Assembly (NCBI GenBank): GCA_001782975.1
Contig: MFQD01000005.1
Span: 14,616-24,764, forward strand
Length of the DNA: 10,149 bases
Direction: 5' to 3'
From: Candidatus Magasanikbacteria bacterium RIFCSPHIGHO2_02_FULL_50_9b
GTDB lineage: Bacteria > Patescibacteriota > Patescibacteriia > Magasanikbacterales > 2-02-FULL-50-9b
A program made the position numbers and the translations under genes. The notes under the pieces were generated by a model. The model did not search any database, had not been told where the DNA came from, and worked only from the letters and a program-made list of their open reading frames with translations. How positions within the stretch are numbered: the stretch's first letter is position 1; the number at the start of each line of letters is the position of its first letter. Positions 1 to 6,966 of this stretch are shown here, one piece after another.

Positions 1-2
1 TC

Positions 3-1829
3 ACTGCCGCGCTCACCACATTTCACTCAGCAAATGCGTCGCTTCAAAAAATTAGTGCAGCTGAAGAATTTGTCCTGCGCAACACACCGGTGTTCGGTGA
101 GCAATTTGGCGTTGCGAGCCGCATGGTTGCAGCCGGTGAACACATGTCCATGGCAGCTGCGTCATACATGCAACTTTTTGTAACGCTCAAAGAACGCGCA
201 AGTGAACCGTTGCTTGAACGGCTTTCAATCTTTTTTGAAGGAAATCGCGCGGTGCTCACTGAATTGACTGCTGCGGCGGAACTGGTTGAACCGATTGACG
301 TGTCTGCTCTGCCGGAAGAGCAGCGTCTCTTTGTTGCTGAAGCGCGCACGGCAATTTTGGCGCTGCACAATGACGCACAATATCTCGCTTCAGCCGGACC
401 AGTTATTTTATCAATGCTCGGTAACAACACACCACGTCGCTATCTCATCATATTTCAAAATCCGGCCGAGTTGCGACCGACTGGTGGATTTATCGGGTCA
501 TTTGCGCTCGTTGACATTGAACATGGTGAGATAAAAAATTTGCAAATTCCAGCAGGCGGTTCGTATGACTTGCAAGGTACGCTTAAAAAGCATGTGTTCG
601 CCCCACTGCCGCTCCACATCATCAACTCGCGATGGGAATTTCAAGATGCAAATTGGTTTCCTGATTTTCCAACGTCTGCACGCAAGTTGATGTGGTTTCT
701 CGAAAAATCGCAAGGACCTTCGGTTGATGGCGTGATTGCAATCAATGCATCCGTGCTCCCTGATTTGCTGCATGTTGTCGGTTCGGTCAAGCTGGCGAGT
801 GGCTCTGAATTGAATGCGGAAACAGCGCTTGAAACGGTGCGCGATACGATTGATAGTGCAAAAATCTCTGACAGCGCACATACAAAATCAAAACCAAAAG
901 AAATTATCGCGAATGCAGCGCCGGCAGTGATTGAAACGATCAAGGCGGGTAAGGCGGAACATTTTCTGCCACTCATCACTGTGCTTTTAAAATCACTCGA
1001 AAATCGCGATGTGCAATTGTTTGCACGCGATAGTGACATGCAGCGCCAGATTTCAGAATTTGGATGGGACGGCGCGATGCGCGATAATCCTGCTGGAGAT
1101 TTTCTCTCAGTCATTGCCACAAACATCGGCGGTCAAAAAACCGACGCACGGATCACACAAAAAATTGACCATCAGGCAAAAATTTCTGACGATGGCACGG
1201 TGAACGTGACGGTACGCATCAATCGGACGCAGACTGAAAGCGGACGAAATTTTGAAGGCGGACCAAACATCAGTTATGTGCGCTTCTATGTGCCTGCAGG
1301 CAGCACGCTCGTAACCGCTGACGGATTCAGTGCGCCGTCCGAACGCATGTTTAACGCGCCGGATGCGTGGGAAAAAGAGGATGAAGACCTGAAAAAAACC
1401 GAAACCGAAGTCGGATTCCATGGCGCATCAGGAACACGAATCACGGATGAATTTGGACATCGCGCGTTTGGCAACTGGATGATTACGACGCCGGGGAGTT
1501 CTGTTGATGCAGTCGTCAGCTACACACTGCCATTCAAAGTGCAGCCACAAACGCCGTCTGCAATTTTAAAAGTGGTGAATGCACTGTCCGCGCAGACGCG
1601 CGCGGCAAACTATTCCCTTTTTGTGCAGCGGCAATCTGGCTCGCCCGCAACTACACTCACCTCGCGTGTTATTTTGCCTGACGCGTGGCGCTTGGGCTGG
1701 ATCACCGACAGCAGTGCGCACGTTGCAGAAAACGGAGCGCTCCTTTCCGTCCCCTTCCTGACAGACCTTTATTACGGCTTAACCGCACATACCTATGCCT
1801 CGCACACCGACACGAAGAAAAAAAATTGA
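3..1829 (+). CDS. DUF4012 domain protein, 5' partial
   Basis: The reading frame is open from the first complete codon at position 3, so the gene begins upstream of the window. The GTG at 90 lies inside it and is not its likely start. The core DUF4012 signature is visible: an LIIFQNPAELRPTGGFIGSF stretch (about nt 447-506), then WFPDFPTSA (about 654-680) and DGVIAI (about 726-743). The C-terminal half is beta-rich and hydrophilic. Family knowledge: DUF4012 proteins are common in Patescibacteria and Actinobacteria, usually have an N-terminal membrane anchor (here off-window) and often sit in envelope or polysaccharide loci; the biochemical role is not established. The last 35 nt overlap the next gene in another frame, and the CDS ends in TGA, so the two are probably translated from one mRNA. 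The part facing out of the cell is inferred to be most of what is seen here. The family call is firm; the function is unknown. Confidence 0.9.
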   Translation, partial: TAALTTFHSANASLQKISAAEEFVLRNTPVFGEQFGVASRMVAAGEHMSMAAASYMQLFVTLKERASEPLLERLSIFFEGNRAVLTELTAAAELVEPIDVSALPEEQRLFVAEARTAILALHNDAQYLASAGPVILSMLGNNTPRRYLIIFQNPAELRPTGGFIGSFALVDIEHGEIKNLQIPAGGSYDLQGTLKKHVFAPLPLHIINSRWEFQDANWFPDFPTSARKLMWFLEKSQGPSVDGVIAINASVLPDLLHVVGSVKLASGSELNAETALETVRDTIDSAKISDSAHTKSKPKEIIANAAPAVIETIKAGKAEHFLPLITVLLKSLENRDVQLFARDSDMQRQISEFGWDGAMRDNPAGDFLSVIATNIGGQKTDARITQKIDHQAKISDDGTVNVTVRINRTQTESGRNFEGGPNISYVRFYVPAGSTLVTADGFSAPSERMFNAPDAWEKEDEDLKKTETEVGFHGASGTRITDEFGHRAFGNWMITTPGSSVDAVVSYTLPFKVQPQTPSAILKVVNALSAQTRAANYSLFVQRQSGSPATTLTSRVILPDAWRLGWITDSSAHVAENGALLSVPFLTDLYYGLTAHTYASHTDTKKKN

Positions 1830-3198
1830 AACAGAACGACAGATCGAATCGAAACTTGAAAATATTTATCAAGATTCGAGCGGTGATATTCCAAACATGA
1901 AACAGATTGAGCGTCGCGGCTCACACACCGGATTTGTGATCGCTACGTTTGGGCTATTTTTTATGGCTGCGGCGGCAGGTGCGGCGTGGCTTGGATTCTT
2001 TTTGTTTAGCCCATCACAAAAATTTTCAGAAGCGAATATTGTGATTGGCTTCGTGCCGCCAACGCAGATTGTGAATGGCGTTGAGCAAGACTATTCACTG
2101 ACACTGACGAATAACGGATCGCTTGCGCTCGCGAACACAAAAGCGAGCCTCAAGTTACCAGAAAATTTTGTGATTGTTCATTCAAAACCAAACGCGATCA
2201 ATGATCGTGGCGACAGCTGGAAACTCGGAGCGCTTGATGGCGGTGAAAATAAAACAGTTGCAATCACCGCCGTGTACGCCGCGCCGAAAGAGACGCGTAC
2301 AACGGTGCGCGCGTATATTGATTACCGGCCATCGAACTTTAATTCTGACTTTGAAAAAGTAGTTGACACCAATCTCGTCGTAGCGACGGATAGCATTGAA
2401 TTATCATCTGACAAAAAGATATTAACTGATGGCAAACACGAAATTTCCGTGAAATATAAAAATATTTCAGATCAAAAAATCGCGGGCGGTTCAATTCGGG
2501 TGAGTGTTGGCGCTGGATTTAAATTAGTGAAGTCGACACCAACAGCAAAACCAGTGAGTACCTCTCTGGTGTTTGAAGTTCCGGAGCTTGCGGCGGGACA
2601 AAGCGGAACCGTAACGCTATCAGGATCTTTTAATCAGAGTGCGAATCCACCAGAATCGATTGAAGTTGCGTTCGAACGAACGTTTGGCGCAACAACGCTC
2701 GTGCTCGCGCGCGCAGGATTAGCAAACGACAAAATCGATCAGCCCGCTGCGACAACAAAGCCACTGACAATCGCCGCAAACGGCGCTGAGGAAATTTCAG
2801 TAAAAACCGGTGATGCGGTCAAAATGACGGTGACGTACAAAAATAATTCTGCAAAAACAATTAAAAACATCGTGCTCGTCATGACCGGCGACACCCCATC
2901 AGTCAAAGGAAAAAGTGCGTTTGATTTTACCAAACTCGAAACAGTTGGCGACCCGGACGTAGTTGGTAAACAAATTTCGCCAGAAATTCGCGAAGCAAAA
3001 GTAACGTGGCATCCTGAAAAAATACCCACGCTCCGCGAGCTTGCTCCCGGACAATCGGTAACAATTGAAGCAACGATCACGTTAAAACAAATTGAGGAAA
3101 TATTGAAACAGGCGAGCGCGACCTTTGTCGCGTCGCTCAGCGCAGACGGAGATGTATTGCAACTTTCAGATCCAGTTATCGTGAAAATTCTGCAATAG
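1795..3198 (+). CDS. Membrane-anchored protein with three Ig-like (DUF11-type) repeats
   Basis: A 467-aa protein. Residues 1-46 are hydrophilic with a basic start (RRKK at 7-10), residues about 47-71 form one hydrophobic transmembrane segment rich in Ala, Gly and Phe, and the rest is predicted to face outwards. The outer part holds three related beta-sandwich-like units (about 80-198, 200-307, 325-467). Each has a 'Y-x-N-x-S/G' strand motif (YSLTLTNNGS at 100, VKYKNIS at 219, VTYKNNS at 346) and a later 'L-x-x-G' turn (LGALDGGE, VPELAAGQSG, RELAPGQS). This pattern fits DUF11/CARDB-like Ig folds, known in surface proteins. There is no LPXTG signal and no enzymatic motif. The ATG at 1795 overlaps the DUF4012 gene by 35 nt; Met35 (ATG at 1897) is an alternative start that removes the overlap and still keeps the basic patch before the membrane segment. 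No Shine-Dalgarno sequence precedes either start. An adhesive or scaffold role next to DUF4012 is inference. Confidence 0.85.
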   Translation: MPRTPTRRKKIETERQIESKLENIYQDSSGDIPNMKQIERRGSHTGFVIATFGLFFMAAAAGAAWLGFFLFSPSQKFSEANIVIGFVPPTQIVNGVEQDYSLTLTNNGSLALANTKASLKLPENFVIVHSKPNAINDRGDSWKLGALDGGENKTVAITAVYAAPKETRTTVRAYIDYRPSNFNSDFEKVVDTNLVVATDSIELSSDKKILTDGKHEISVKYKNISDQKIAGGSIRVSVGAGFKLVKSTPTAKPVSTSLVFEVPELAAGQSGTVTLSGSFNQSANPPESIEVAFERTFGATTLVLARAGLANDKIDQPAATTKPLTIAANGAEEISVKTGDAVKMTVTYKNNSAKTIKNIVLVMTGDTPSVKGKSAFDFTKLETVGDPDVVGKQISPEIREAKVTWHPEKIPTLRELAPGQSVTIEATITLKQIEEILKQASATFVASLSADGDVLQLSDPVIVKILQ

Positions 3199-3201
3199 CT
3201 T

Positions 3202-3273
3202 TGCGCCCGGCTGGAATCGAACCAGCGTCTCCAGCTTCGGAGGCCAGTGTACTATCCACTGTACTACGGGCGC
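3202..3273 (-). tRNA. tRNA-Arg (anticodon CCG)
   Basis: The minus strand folds into a full cloverleaf of 72 nt including the discriminator. The acceptor GCGCCCG pairs with CGGGCGC. The D stem GTAC/GTAC encloses an 8-nt loop with GG. The anticodon loop is CTCCGAA with anticodon CCG (plus-strand 3238-3240), reading CGG. The variable loop is AGAC, and the T arm is GCTGG-TTCGATT-CCAGC. The discriminator is A and no CCA is encoded, so CCA must be added enzymatically. The anticodon stem has two adjacent G-U wobble pairs (U28-G42, G29-U41). The 5' end overlaps the last 10 nt of the femAB-like gene, and the 3' end lies 3 nt from the stop of the convergent repeat-protein gene. It has no separate promoter that can be seen and may be processed from the upstream operon transcript. 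Confidence 0.95.
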
Positions 3274-4229
3274 TTGATACGGCGCACTAGAGTGTACAGC
3301 GCAAACCGAACGCGGTCAATTCCCGCGTCAAATGTGCCGGGGCTCGCCACGCGCGTGCCGCCAAACCCGAGCTTAAAACGCGTAACACCAGCAAGCCGAT
3401 GTGTTTCTTGAGCAGCTTCGGGCGATATTCCCCACCAATCATATTTTTTAAAACCCCGTCGCGCCGCGTCCTGCATCGCAGCCCAATGCAGTGCGTATGG
3501 CGCCATGTACGCACGCGATGCATAATCAGATGCACCATGCAGATACGTCATGGTCGAACCGAAACCAATGAGCAACGCCGCTGCAACGGTGCGGCCGCTG
3601 TGCACGGCAATCCAAACGTCGCACGCTGAAAAAAGCGCGCGCATATCCGCAGCTGGCGTGGCAACGATTCCGTGTCGGCCGCCGGTGTCTGCAAACAACG
3701 CCAAAATTTCGTCAGCTCGACGTTCGGCTTCCTCGCGTGTCAATCGCCGCGCAACAACACCATGCTTTGCCGCAACTCGAATGTTATATCTCGTTTTTTC
3801 ATGAAATGTTTTAAATAATTCGTCGTGTTCCATTCCAATATCAGTGATGAAGGAATGCGCTGGAGAAATATCGCGGCGACGCTTGAAATTTAAAGTGCCG
3901 TGCTGCAACGAAAACTTATTCGGTGGTTCGATGCGCAACACGCTTGCGTGTGCTCGATGTTGTAAGAGTTGGGTGATTGATTTCCATTCGTCTGCCACTG
4001 GCATCGTACATGGACCTTTCGGACAATACCACACGCGGATGAGCAGCGCGATCGGGAGCAATACCCACAGCGATGGCGCACCATCCGCATCCACAATGCG
4101 CGCGACCACATTCCCGCGCGCCTCTTGCACGCGCGACCACGCAGACGATTGCAAAACAGCGCCCGAGAAATCATGTGGCGCCTCCAGTTCATCCCATTGT
4201 TCATCGGTTCCCTCAAAAAATTTAGCCAT
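3264..4229 (-). CDS. FemAB-family aminoacyltransferase (peptidoglycan bridge)
   Basis: A 321-aa protein of the FemA/FemB/FemX family, which transfers amino acids from aminoacyl-tRNA to the stem peptide of peptidoglycan precursors at the inner face of the membrane. It belongs to the GNAT-like superfamily. Visible family marks are KTRYNIRVAAKHGV (145-158), the YLHGAS turn (229-234), the helix YALHWAAMQDAARRGFKKYD (245-264) running into WWGI, and GVTRFKLGFGG (281-291). The length fits single-unit FemX proteins of about 320-350 aa, and the coiled-coil insert of staphylococcal FemA is absent. The start ATG overlaps the end of ruvA by 8 nt (ATGGCTAA), which suggests translational coupling. The stop TAG forms nucleotides 8-10 of the tRNA-Arg that follows. 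The amino acid transferred cannot be told from the sequence. That the next gene is a tRNA is suggestive because the enzyme's donor is an aminoacyl-tRNA, but Arg transfer by this family is not established. Confidence 0.9.
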   Translation of the reverse strand: MAKFFEGTDEQWDELEAPHDFSGAVLQSSAWSRVQEARGNVVARIVDADGAPSLWVLLPIALLIRVWYCPKGPCTMPVADEWKSITQLLQHRAHASVLRIEPPNKFSLQHGTLNFKRRRDISPAHSFITDIGMEHDELFKTFHEKTRYNIRVAAKHGVVARRLTREEAERRADEILALFADTGGRHGIVATPAADMRALFSACDVWIAVHSGRTVAAALLIGFGSTMTYLHGASDYASRAYMAPYALHWAAMQDAARRGFKKYDWWGISPEAAQETHRLAGVTRFKLGFGGTRVASPGTFDAGIDRVRFALYTLVRRIKRP

Positions 4230-4776
4230 GTAATTTTTGCAAACCTTGCCGAATTAACGATTCGGTTGTGCCGGTCAAATTTCGAACTGCGGCAAGCGCC
4301 TCATCTTTTCGATACCCAAGATTGGCGAGCGCTTCGGCAGCAACGGCGTGCGGCGTTTCAGCAGCCGGCGCATCAAAATCAGGCAATTTTCCACGCAATT
4401 CAAGAATGATGCGCTCTGCAATTTTTTTTCCAATCCCCGGGACGCTGGTCAAAAATCCGACATCTCCCTGTTCGATCGCTGTCCGAACTTCGTCGACAGT
4501 TCCAACGGACAAGATGAGCAGCCCGCTTTTGGGGCCAACCCCACTCACCCCAATTAACACCTCAAAAAAATCTCGTGCGTGTTCATTAAAAAATCCAACC
4601 AACTGTATGGCATCCTCGCGAACAATTGTGTGACAAAACAGCTCGGCCGTTGCGCCACCCATCGCGCGCGACAGATCGCCTGCGTTCATCGCCACGCGAT
4701 ATCCAACGCCCTGTACGTCAACGAGCACACCGCGCGGCGTCACCCGTTTAATCACGCCTGACAAATACCCAATCAT
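4222..4776 (-). CDS. ruvA: Holliday junction branch migration protein RuvA
   Basis: A 184-aa RuvA, the DNA-binding tetramer that holds the Holliday junction and recruits the RuvB motor during recombinational repair. The N-terminal OB domain begins MIGYLSGVI and includes VQGVGYRVAM (21-30). Two helix-hairpin-helix motifs follow: SGVGPKSGL (78-86) and PGIGKKIAERI (113-123). A flexible linker rich in Ala and Pro (about 134-146) leads to the C-terminal RuvB-contacting domain (about 147-184, ALANLGYRKDEALAAV). The length is slightly below the usual 190-205 aa. It lies 9 nt after the 84-aa gene and overlaps the femAB-like gene by 8 nt, so it is an internal operon member. No ruvB or ruvC is in the window. 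The start at 4776 gives the canonical N-terminus, although no Shine-Dalgarno sequence precedes it. Confidence 0.97.
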   Translation of the reverse strand: MIGYLSGVIKRVTPRGVLVDVQGVGYRVAMNAGDLSRAMGGATAELFCHTIVREDAIQLVGFFNEHARDFFEVLIGVSGVGPKSGLLILSVGTVDEVRTAIEQGDVGFLTSVPGIGKKIAERIILELRGKLPDFDAPAAETPHAVAAEALANLGYRKDEALAAVRNLTGTTESLIRQGLQKLHG

Positions 4777-4785
4777 GTGATTTGA

Positions 4786-5040
4786 TTATTGCAAATGTTG
4801 TAATTTTTCCTGCAGATCGGTGAGCGCCTGTGTTTTGCGACTGACGAGCGCTTCAAGGGAACTCTTGATGCCCGGATCTGTGGCATGCTCCAGCTGATCA
4901 TGCGCCTCATGCAATTCCCCTTCTGTTGTTTCAATTTGACGCTTCACTTCTTCGGCAGGACTCAATGCAAGCGGAGCCGCTGCAGCTGCGGTCGCGGCTG
5001 ACTGCGCTCCACCGCCAAACAATGATGAAAAAAATCCCAT
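4786..5040 (-). CDS. 84-aa helical/coiled-coil protein, unknown function
   Basis: A small protein I cannot assign. It starts with a short amphipathic glycine-phenylalanine segment (MGFFSSLFGGG), followed by an alanine-rich linker (about 14-25) and a charged helical region (29-84) with heptad-like spacing of Leu, Ile and Val, for example EEVKRQIETTEGELHEAHDQ from residue 30. There is no signal peptide and no cysteine. It sits 9 nt from each neighbour: the 135-aa gene upstream and ruvA downstream. Reading is therefore almost certainly from the shared mRNA. The short A/T-rich gap before its ATG has no Shine-Dalgarno sequence. The aromatic N-terminus might touch a membrane, and the helix probably oligomerises; both are inference. 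The tight operon placement and codon use like its neighbours argue that it is real. Confidence 0.75.
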   Translation of the reverse strand: MGFFSSLFGGGAQSAATAAAAAPLALSPAEEVKRQIETTEGELHEAHDQLEHATDPGIKSSLEALVSRKTQALTDLQEKLQHLQ

Positions 5041-5049
5041 ATTTTTTTG

Positions 5050-5457
5050 TTATAACCCCTGAACTAATGGATTGGTTGGATCTTGAGTTTTCAGCTGCGC
5101 GATCAACGTCTCAAGCTCATCTTGCAATTCAGTGATTTTGTCCGCAACTTCTTGACCTTGTTCTTTCGTGGCAAGCACAATTTGTTGCGCGACTTCGAGC
5201 GCACGCGCATACACGTTCACCACATCTGGATTTGCTGATTTTGCTGACGCAGCCTGCACTGTTGTGGCAACTTGTTGCGCCGTGGCAATTGCAGTTTGAA
5301 ATGGCGTCAACCGTTTTTGCTGCGCCTCAATGGCGCTGACTTTTACGTCAACTTGCTCAAGCAAAACGTCGGACACCGATGTTCCTGGTGCTGCTTCTGG
5401 CGCTGCCAGCGCTCGTTCTGCTGGCGCAGCTGGTGCGGTAGTGGTGAGGTCGCTCAT
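5050..5457 (-). CDS. 135-aa Ala/Gln-rich helical protein, unknown function
   Basis: A small soluble protein I cannot assign. Residues 1-28 are Ala/Pro/Thr-rich and probably disordered. Residues about 29-126 look continuously helical and are rich in Ala, Gln, Val and Glu, with coiled-coil-like stretches (VDVKVSAIEAQQKRL at 36-50; VADKITELQDELETLIAQL at 104-122). It has no cysteine, signal peptide or membrane segment. It begins 20 nt after the pepA stop and ends 9 nt before the 84-aa gene, so it belongs to the same operon. Both small proteins share an Ala-rich linker and a C-terminal helix, so they could be partners, but no clear sequence similarity between them is visible. The start at 5457 is the only ATG near the pepA end and lacks a Shine-Dalgarno sequence. 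Confidence 0.8.
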   Translation of the reverse strand: MSDLTTTAPAAPAERALAAPEAAPGTSVSDVLLEQVDVKVSAIEAQQKRLTPFQTAIATAQQVATTVQAASAKSANPDVVNVYARALEVAQQIVLATKEQGQEVADKITELQDELETLIAQLKTQDPTNPLVQGL

Positions 5458-5477
5458 ATAAATGTTCTGTCACCATT

Positions 5478-6935
5478 TTACCGCCTTACGAGCTGAGTAA
5501 GCAAGGCGACGCCCCATCCGGTCGCGCCATGCCGACGCGATGGCTGCAATTTGCTTGAATATGCAACTCCCGCAATATCAATGTGCGCCCACGGCGCATC
5601 ACCCGCAAACTCCTGCAAAAAAGCGGCTGCCGTGTTTGCAGAACCCCATCGTTCGGTGATGTTTTTTAAGTCAGCAACTTCTGATTTAAGCTGCATCGAA
5701 TAATCGTCGCCCAGCGGCATGTGCCACACTTTTTCATCTGTTGCCGTCGCCGCGTCTTGCAAGCGTCGAACCAATTTTTCATCAGTAGACCACAGACCGG
5801 CGCGTGATTCGCCAAGTGCGACAACACACGCCCCGGTTAGCGTGGCAAGATCAATAATCTGTTTTGGTTTAAACCGCTGCGCAAATGACAGCGCATCAGC
5901 GAGAATCAAACGACCTTCTGCATCAGTATTCAACACCTCAACAGTTTTTCCAGAATGCATGTGCAAAATGTCGCTTGGCACAATTGCCGTCCCCGAAGGC
6001 AGATTTTCTGTTGCCGGAACGAGACCAATGACATTCACCGGAAGTTTGAGTGTCGCGATTGCGAGCAACGCACCGATCACTGTCGCACCACCCATCATGT
6101 CAAATTTCATTTCATCCATTTTGTCAGATGGCTTAATCGAAATACCGCCCGAATCAAACGTCACTCCCTTGCCGACAAATATCGTTGGTGCATCTGATGC
6201 GCGCGCACCACGATAGTGCATGATGATGAATGCGGGTGGTCGCTCTGAACCGGCGCTCACGCCGAGCAACCCGCCCATTTTTTCTTTCTCAATTTCTTTT
6301 TTGCCGAGCACCCGAACGGTTAAATTTTTGATGCCGCGACCGAGACGTACTGCCTCTGCACCGAGTTGCGCCGGATGCATGTTGCTTGGTGTGTGATTGC
6401 CGAGTGCGCGCGCTGCACGCACTGCGACGTCAATTTGCTGACCGTTCAACAAGCCCTGTTGAAAGGCCTTCATCAAACGCAACGGAACATTCACAAACGT
6501 AACCGACGCCATTTCCGGCAGATGCCGTTTTTCATCAGTCATGTACTCAGTGAATTGATAGGTTGCCAAACCAATATAACGACTGAGTAGTTCGCCCAGC
6601 GCACGAGCGTCCGCTGCCGCAGCGCGAAATAATTCTTCGCGTACATAAACCGTGAACTGAACCTGTTTTTTTTCCTGTGCCGCTTTACACGCATGTGCCA
6701 CGGCAATTGCAAACGAATGTGGCGTTATTTTTGCCGCGTCGCCCAACCCCAAAAACAGTACCTCGTGTGTGCCTCCTGCGTCAGAAATAACGATCTGCAG
6801 CTGCTCCCCCGCCTCACCAGTCACCCGTTCAGGCGTGTTAACAGCACCGAATAGACGCTTTTTTTCATTTTTAAACACAGGCACGATCAGCACGCCGGCA
6901 ACAGATTCGGTCGTTGATTTCGTCAGATATTTCAT
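5478..6935 (-). CDS. pepA: Leucyl aminopeptidase (M17 family)
   Basis: A 485-aa cytosolic metallopeptidase that removes N-terminal residues from peptides, normally as a hexamer with two metal ions per subunit. The N-terminal domain (about 1-165) is variable, as usual for the family. The catalytic domain holds the full M17 set: VGKGVTFDSGG (254-264) with metal ligands Lys256 and Asp261, catalytic Lys268 in ISIKPS, Asp279 in KFDMMGG, and the signature NTDAEGRLILADAL (336-349) with Asp338, Glu340 and catalytic Arg342. LATLTGA follows, and the C-terminus GWGVALL is typical. The length agrees with the E. coli enzyme (about 500 aa). It is the first gene of the minus-strand block, and a candidate extended -10 promoter lies about 30 nt upstream of the ATG. 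No Shine-Dalgarno sequence is seen. In a peptide-scavenging organism it would supply amino acids; the E. coli enzyme also binds DNA in Xer recombination, but nothing here indicates that. Confidence 0.97.
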   Translation of the reverse strand: MKYLTKSTTESVAGVLIVPVFKNEKKRLFGAVNTPERVTGEAGEQLQIVISDAGGTHEVLFLGLGDAAKITPHSFAIAVAHACKAAQEKKQVQFTVYVREELFRAAAADARALGELLSRYIGLATYQFTEYMTDEKRHLPEMASVTFVNVPLRLMKAFQQGLLNGQQIDVAVRAARALGNHTPSNMHPAQLGAEAVRLGRGIKNLTVRVLGKKEIEKEKMGGLLGVSAGSERPPAFIIMHYRGARASDAPTIFVGKGVTFDSGGISIKPSDKMDEMKFDMMGGATVIGALLAIATLKLPVNVIGLVPATENLPSGTAIVPSDILHMHSGKTVEVLNTDAEGRLILADALSFAQRFKPKQIIDLATLTGACVVALGESRAGLWSTDEKLVRRLQDAATATDEKVWHMPLGDDYSMQLKSEVADLKNITERWGSANTAAAFLQEFAGDAPWAHIDIAGVAYSSKLQPSRRHGATGWGVALLTQLVRR

Positions 6936-6957
6936 AGTAGAACTAGCTTACCGTATG

Positions 6958-6966
6958 TGCTATGAT
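6958..6966 (+). promoter_or_regulatory. Candidate extended -10 promoter of the C39 peptidase gene
   Basis: The plus strand reads TGC-TATGAT, an extended -10 element with 5 of 6 matches to TATAAT; no convincing -35 box is present. With normal spacing transcription starts near 6973. That is beyond the first possible ATG (6962) and at the third one (6974), which would make the mRNA leaderless. It shares two bases with the opposing pepA -10 element. Confidence 0.5.

Noticed and set aside
1818..1825. Run of eight A near the end of the DUF4012 gene, a possible slippage site that would fuse it to the next gene by a +1 shift.
   Set aside because: The next protein has its own basic N-terminus and membrane segment; a fusion would put a basic, cytoplasm-type segment after an outside domain. 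Simple overlap with coupled translation explains the layout better.
4222..4229. The 8-nt overlap of ruvA and the femAB-like gene as a sign of a frameshift or assembly error.
   Set aside because: Both proteins end or begin normally with conserved termini; short overlaps are normal in coupled operons.
3844..4233. Long plus-strand frame of 129 codons opposite the femAB-like gene.
   Set aside because: It is antisense to a clearly conserved coding region, has low-complexity Ser/Cys/Arg content and no promoter or ribosome site; a shadow frame.
5719..6216. Plus-strand frame of 165 codons opposite pepA.
   Set aside because: It lies entirely opposite the catalytic domain of pepA, whose motifs are intact. 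Composition is typical of an antisense shadow.
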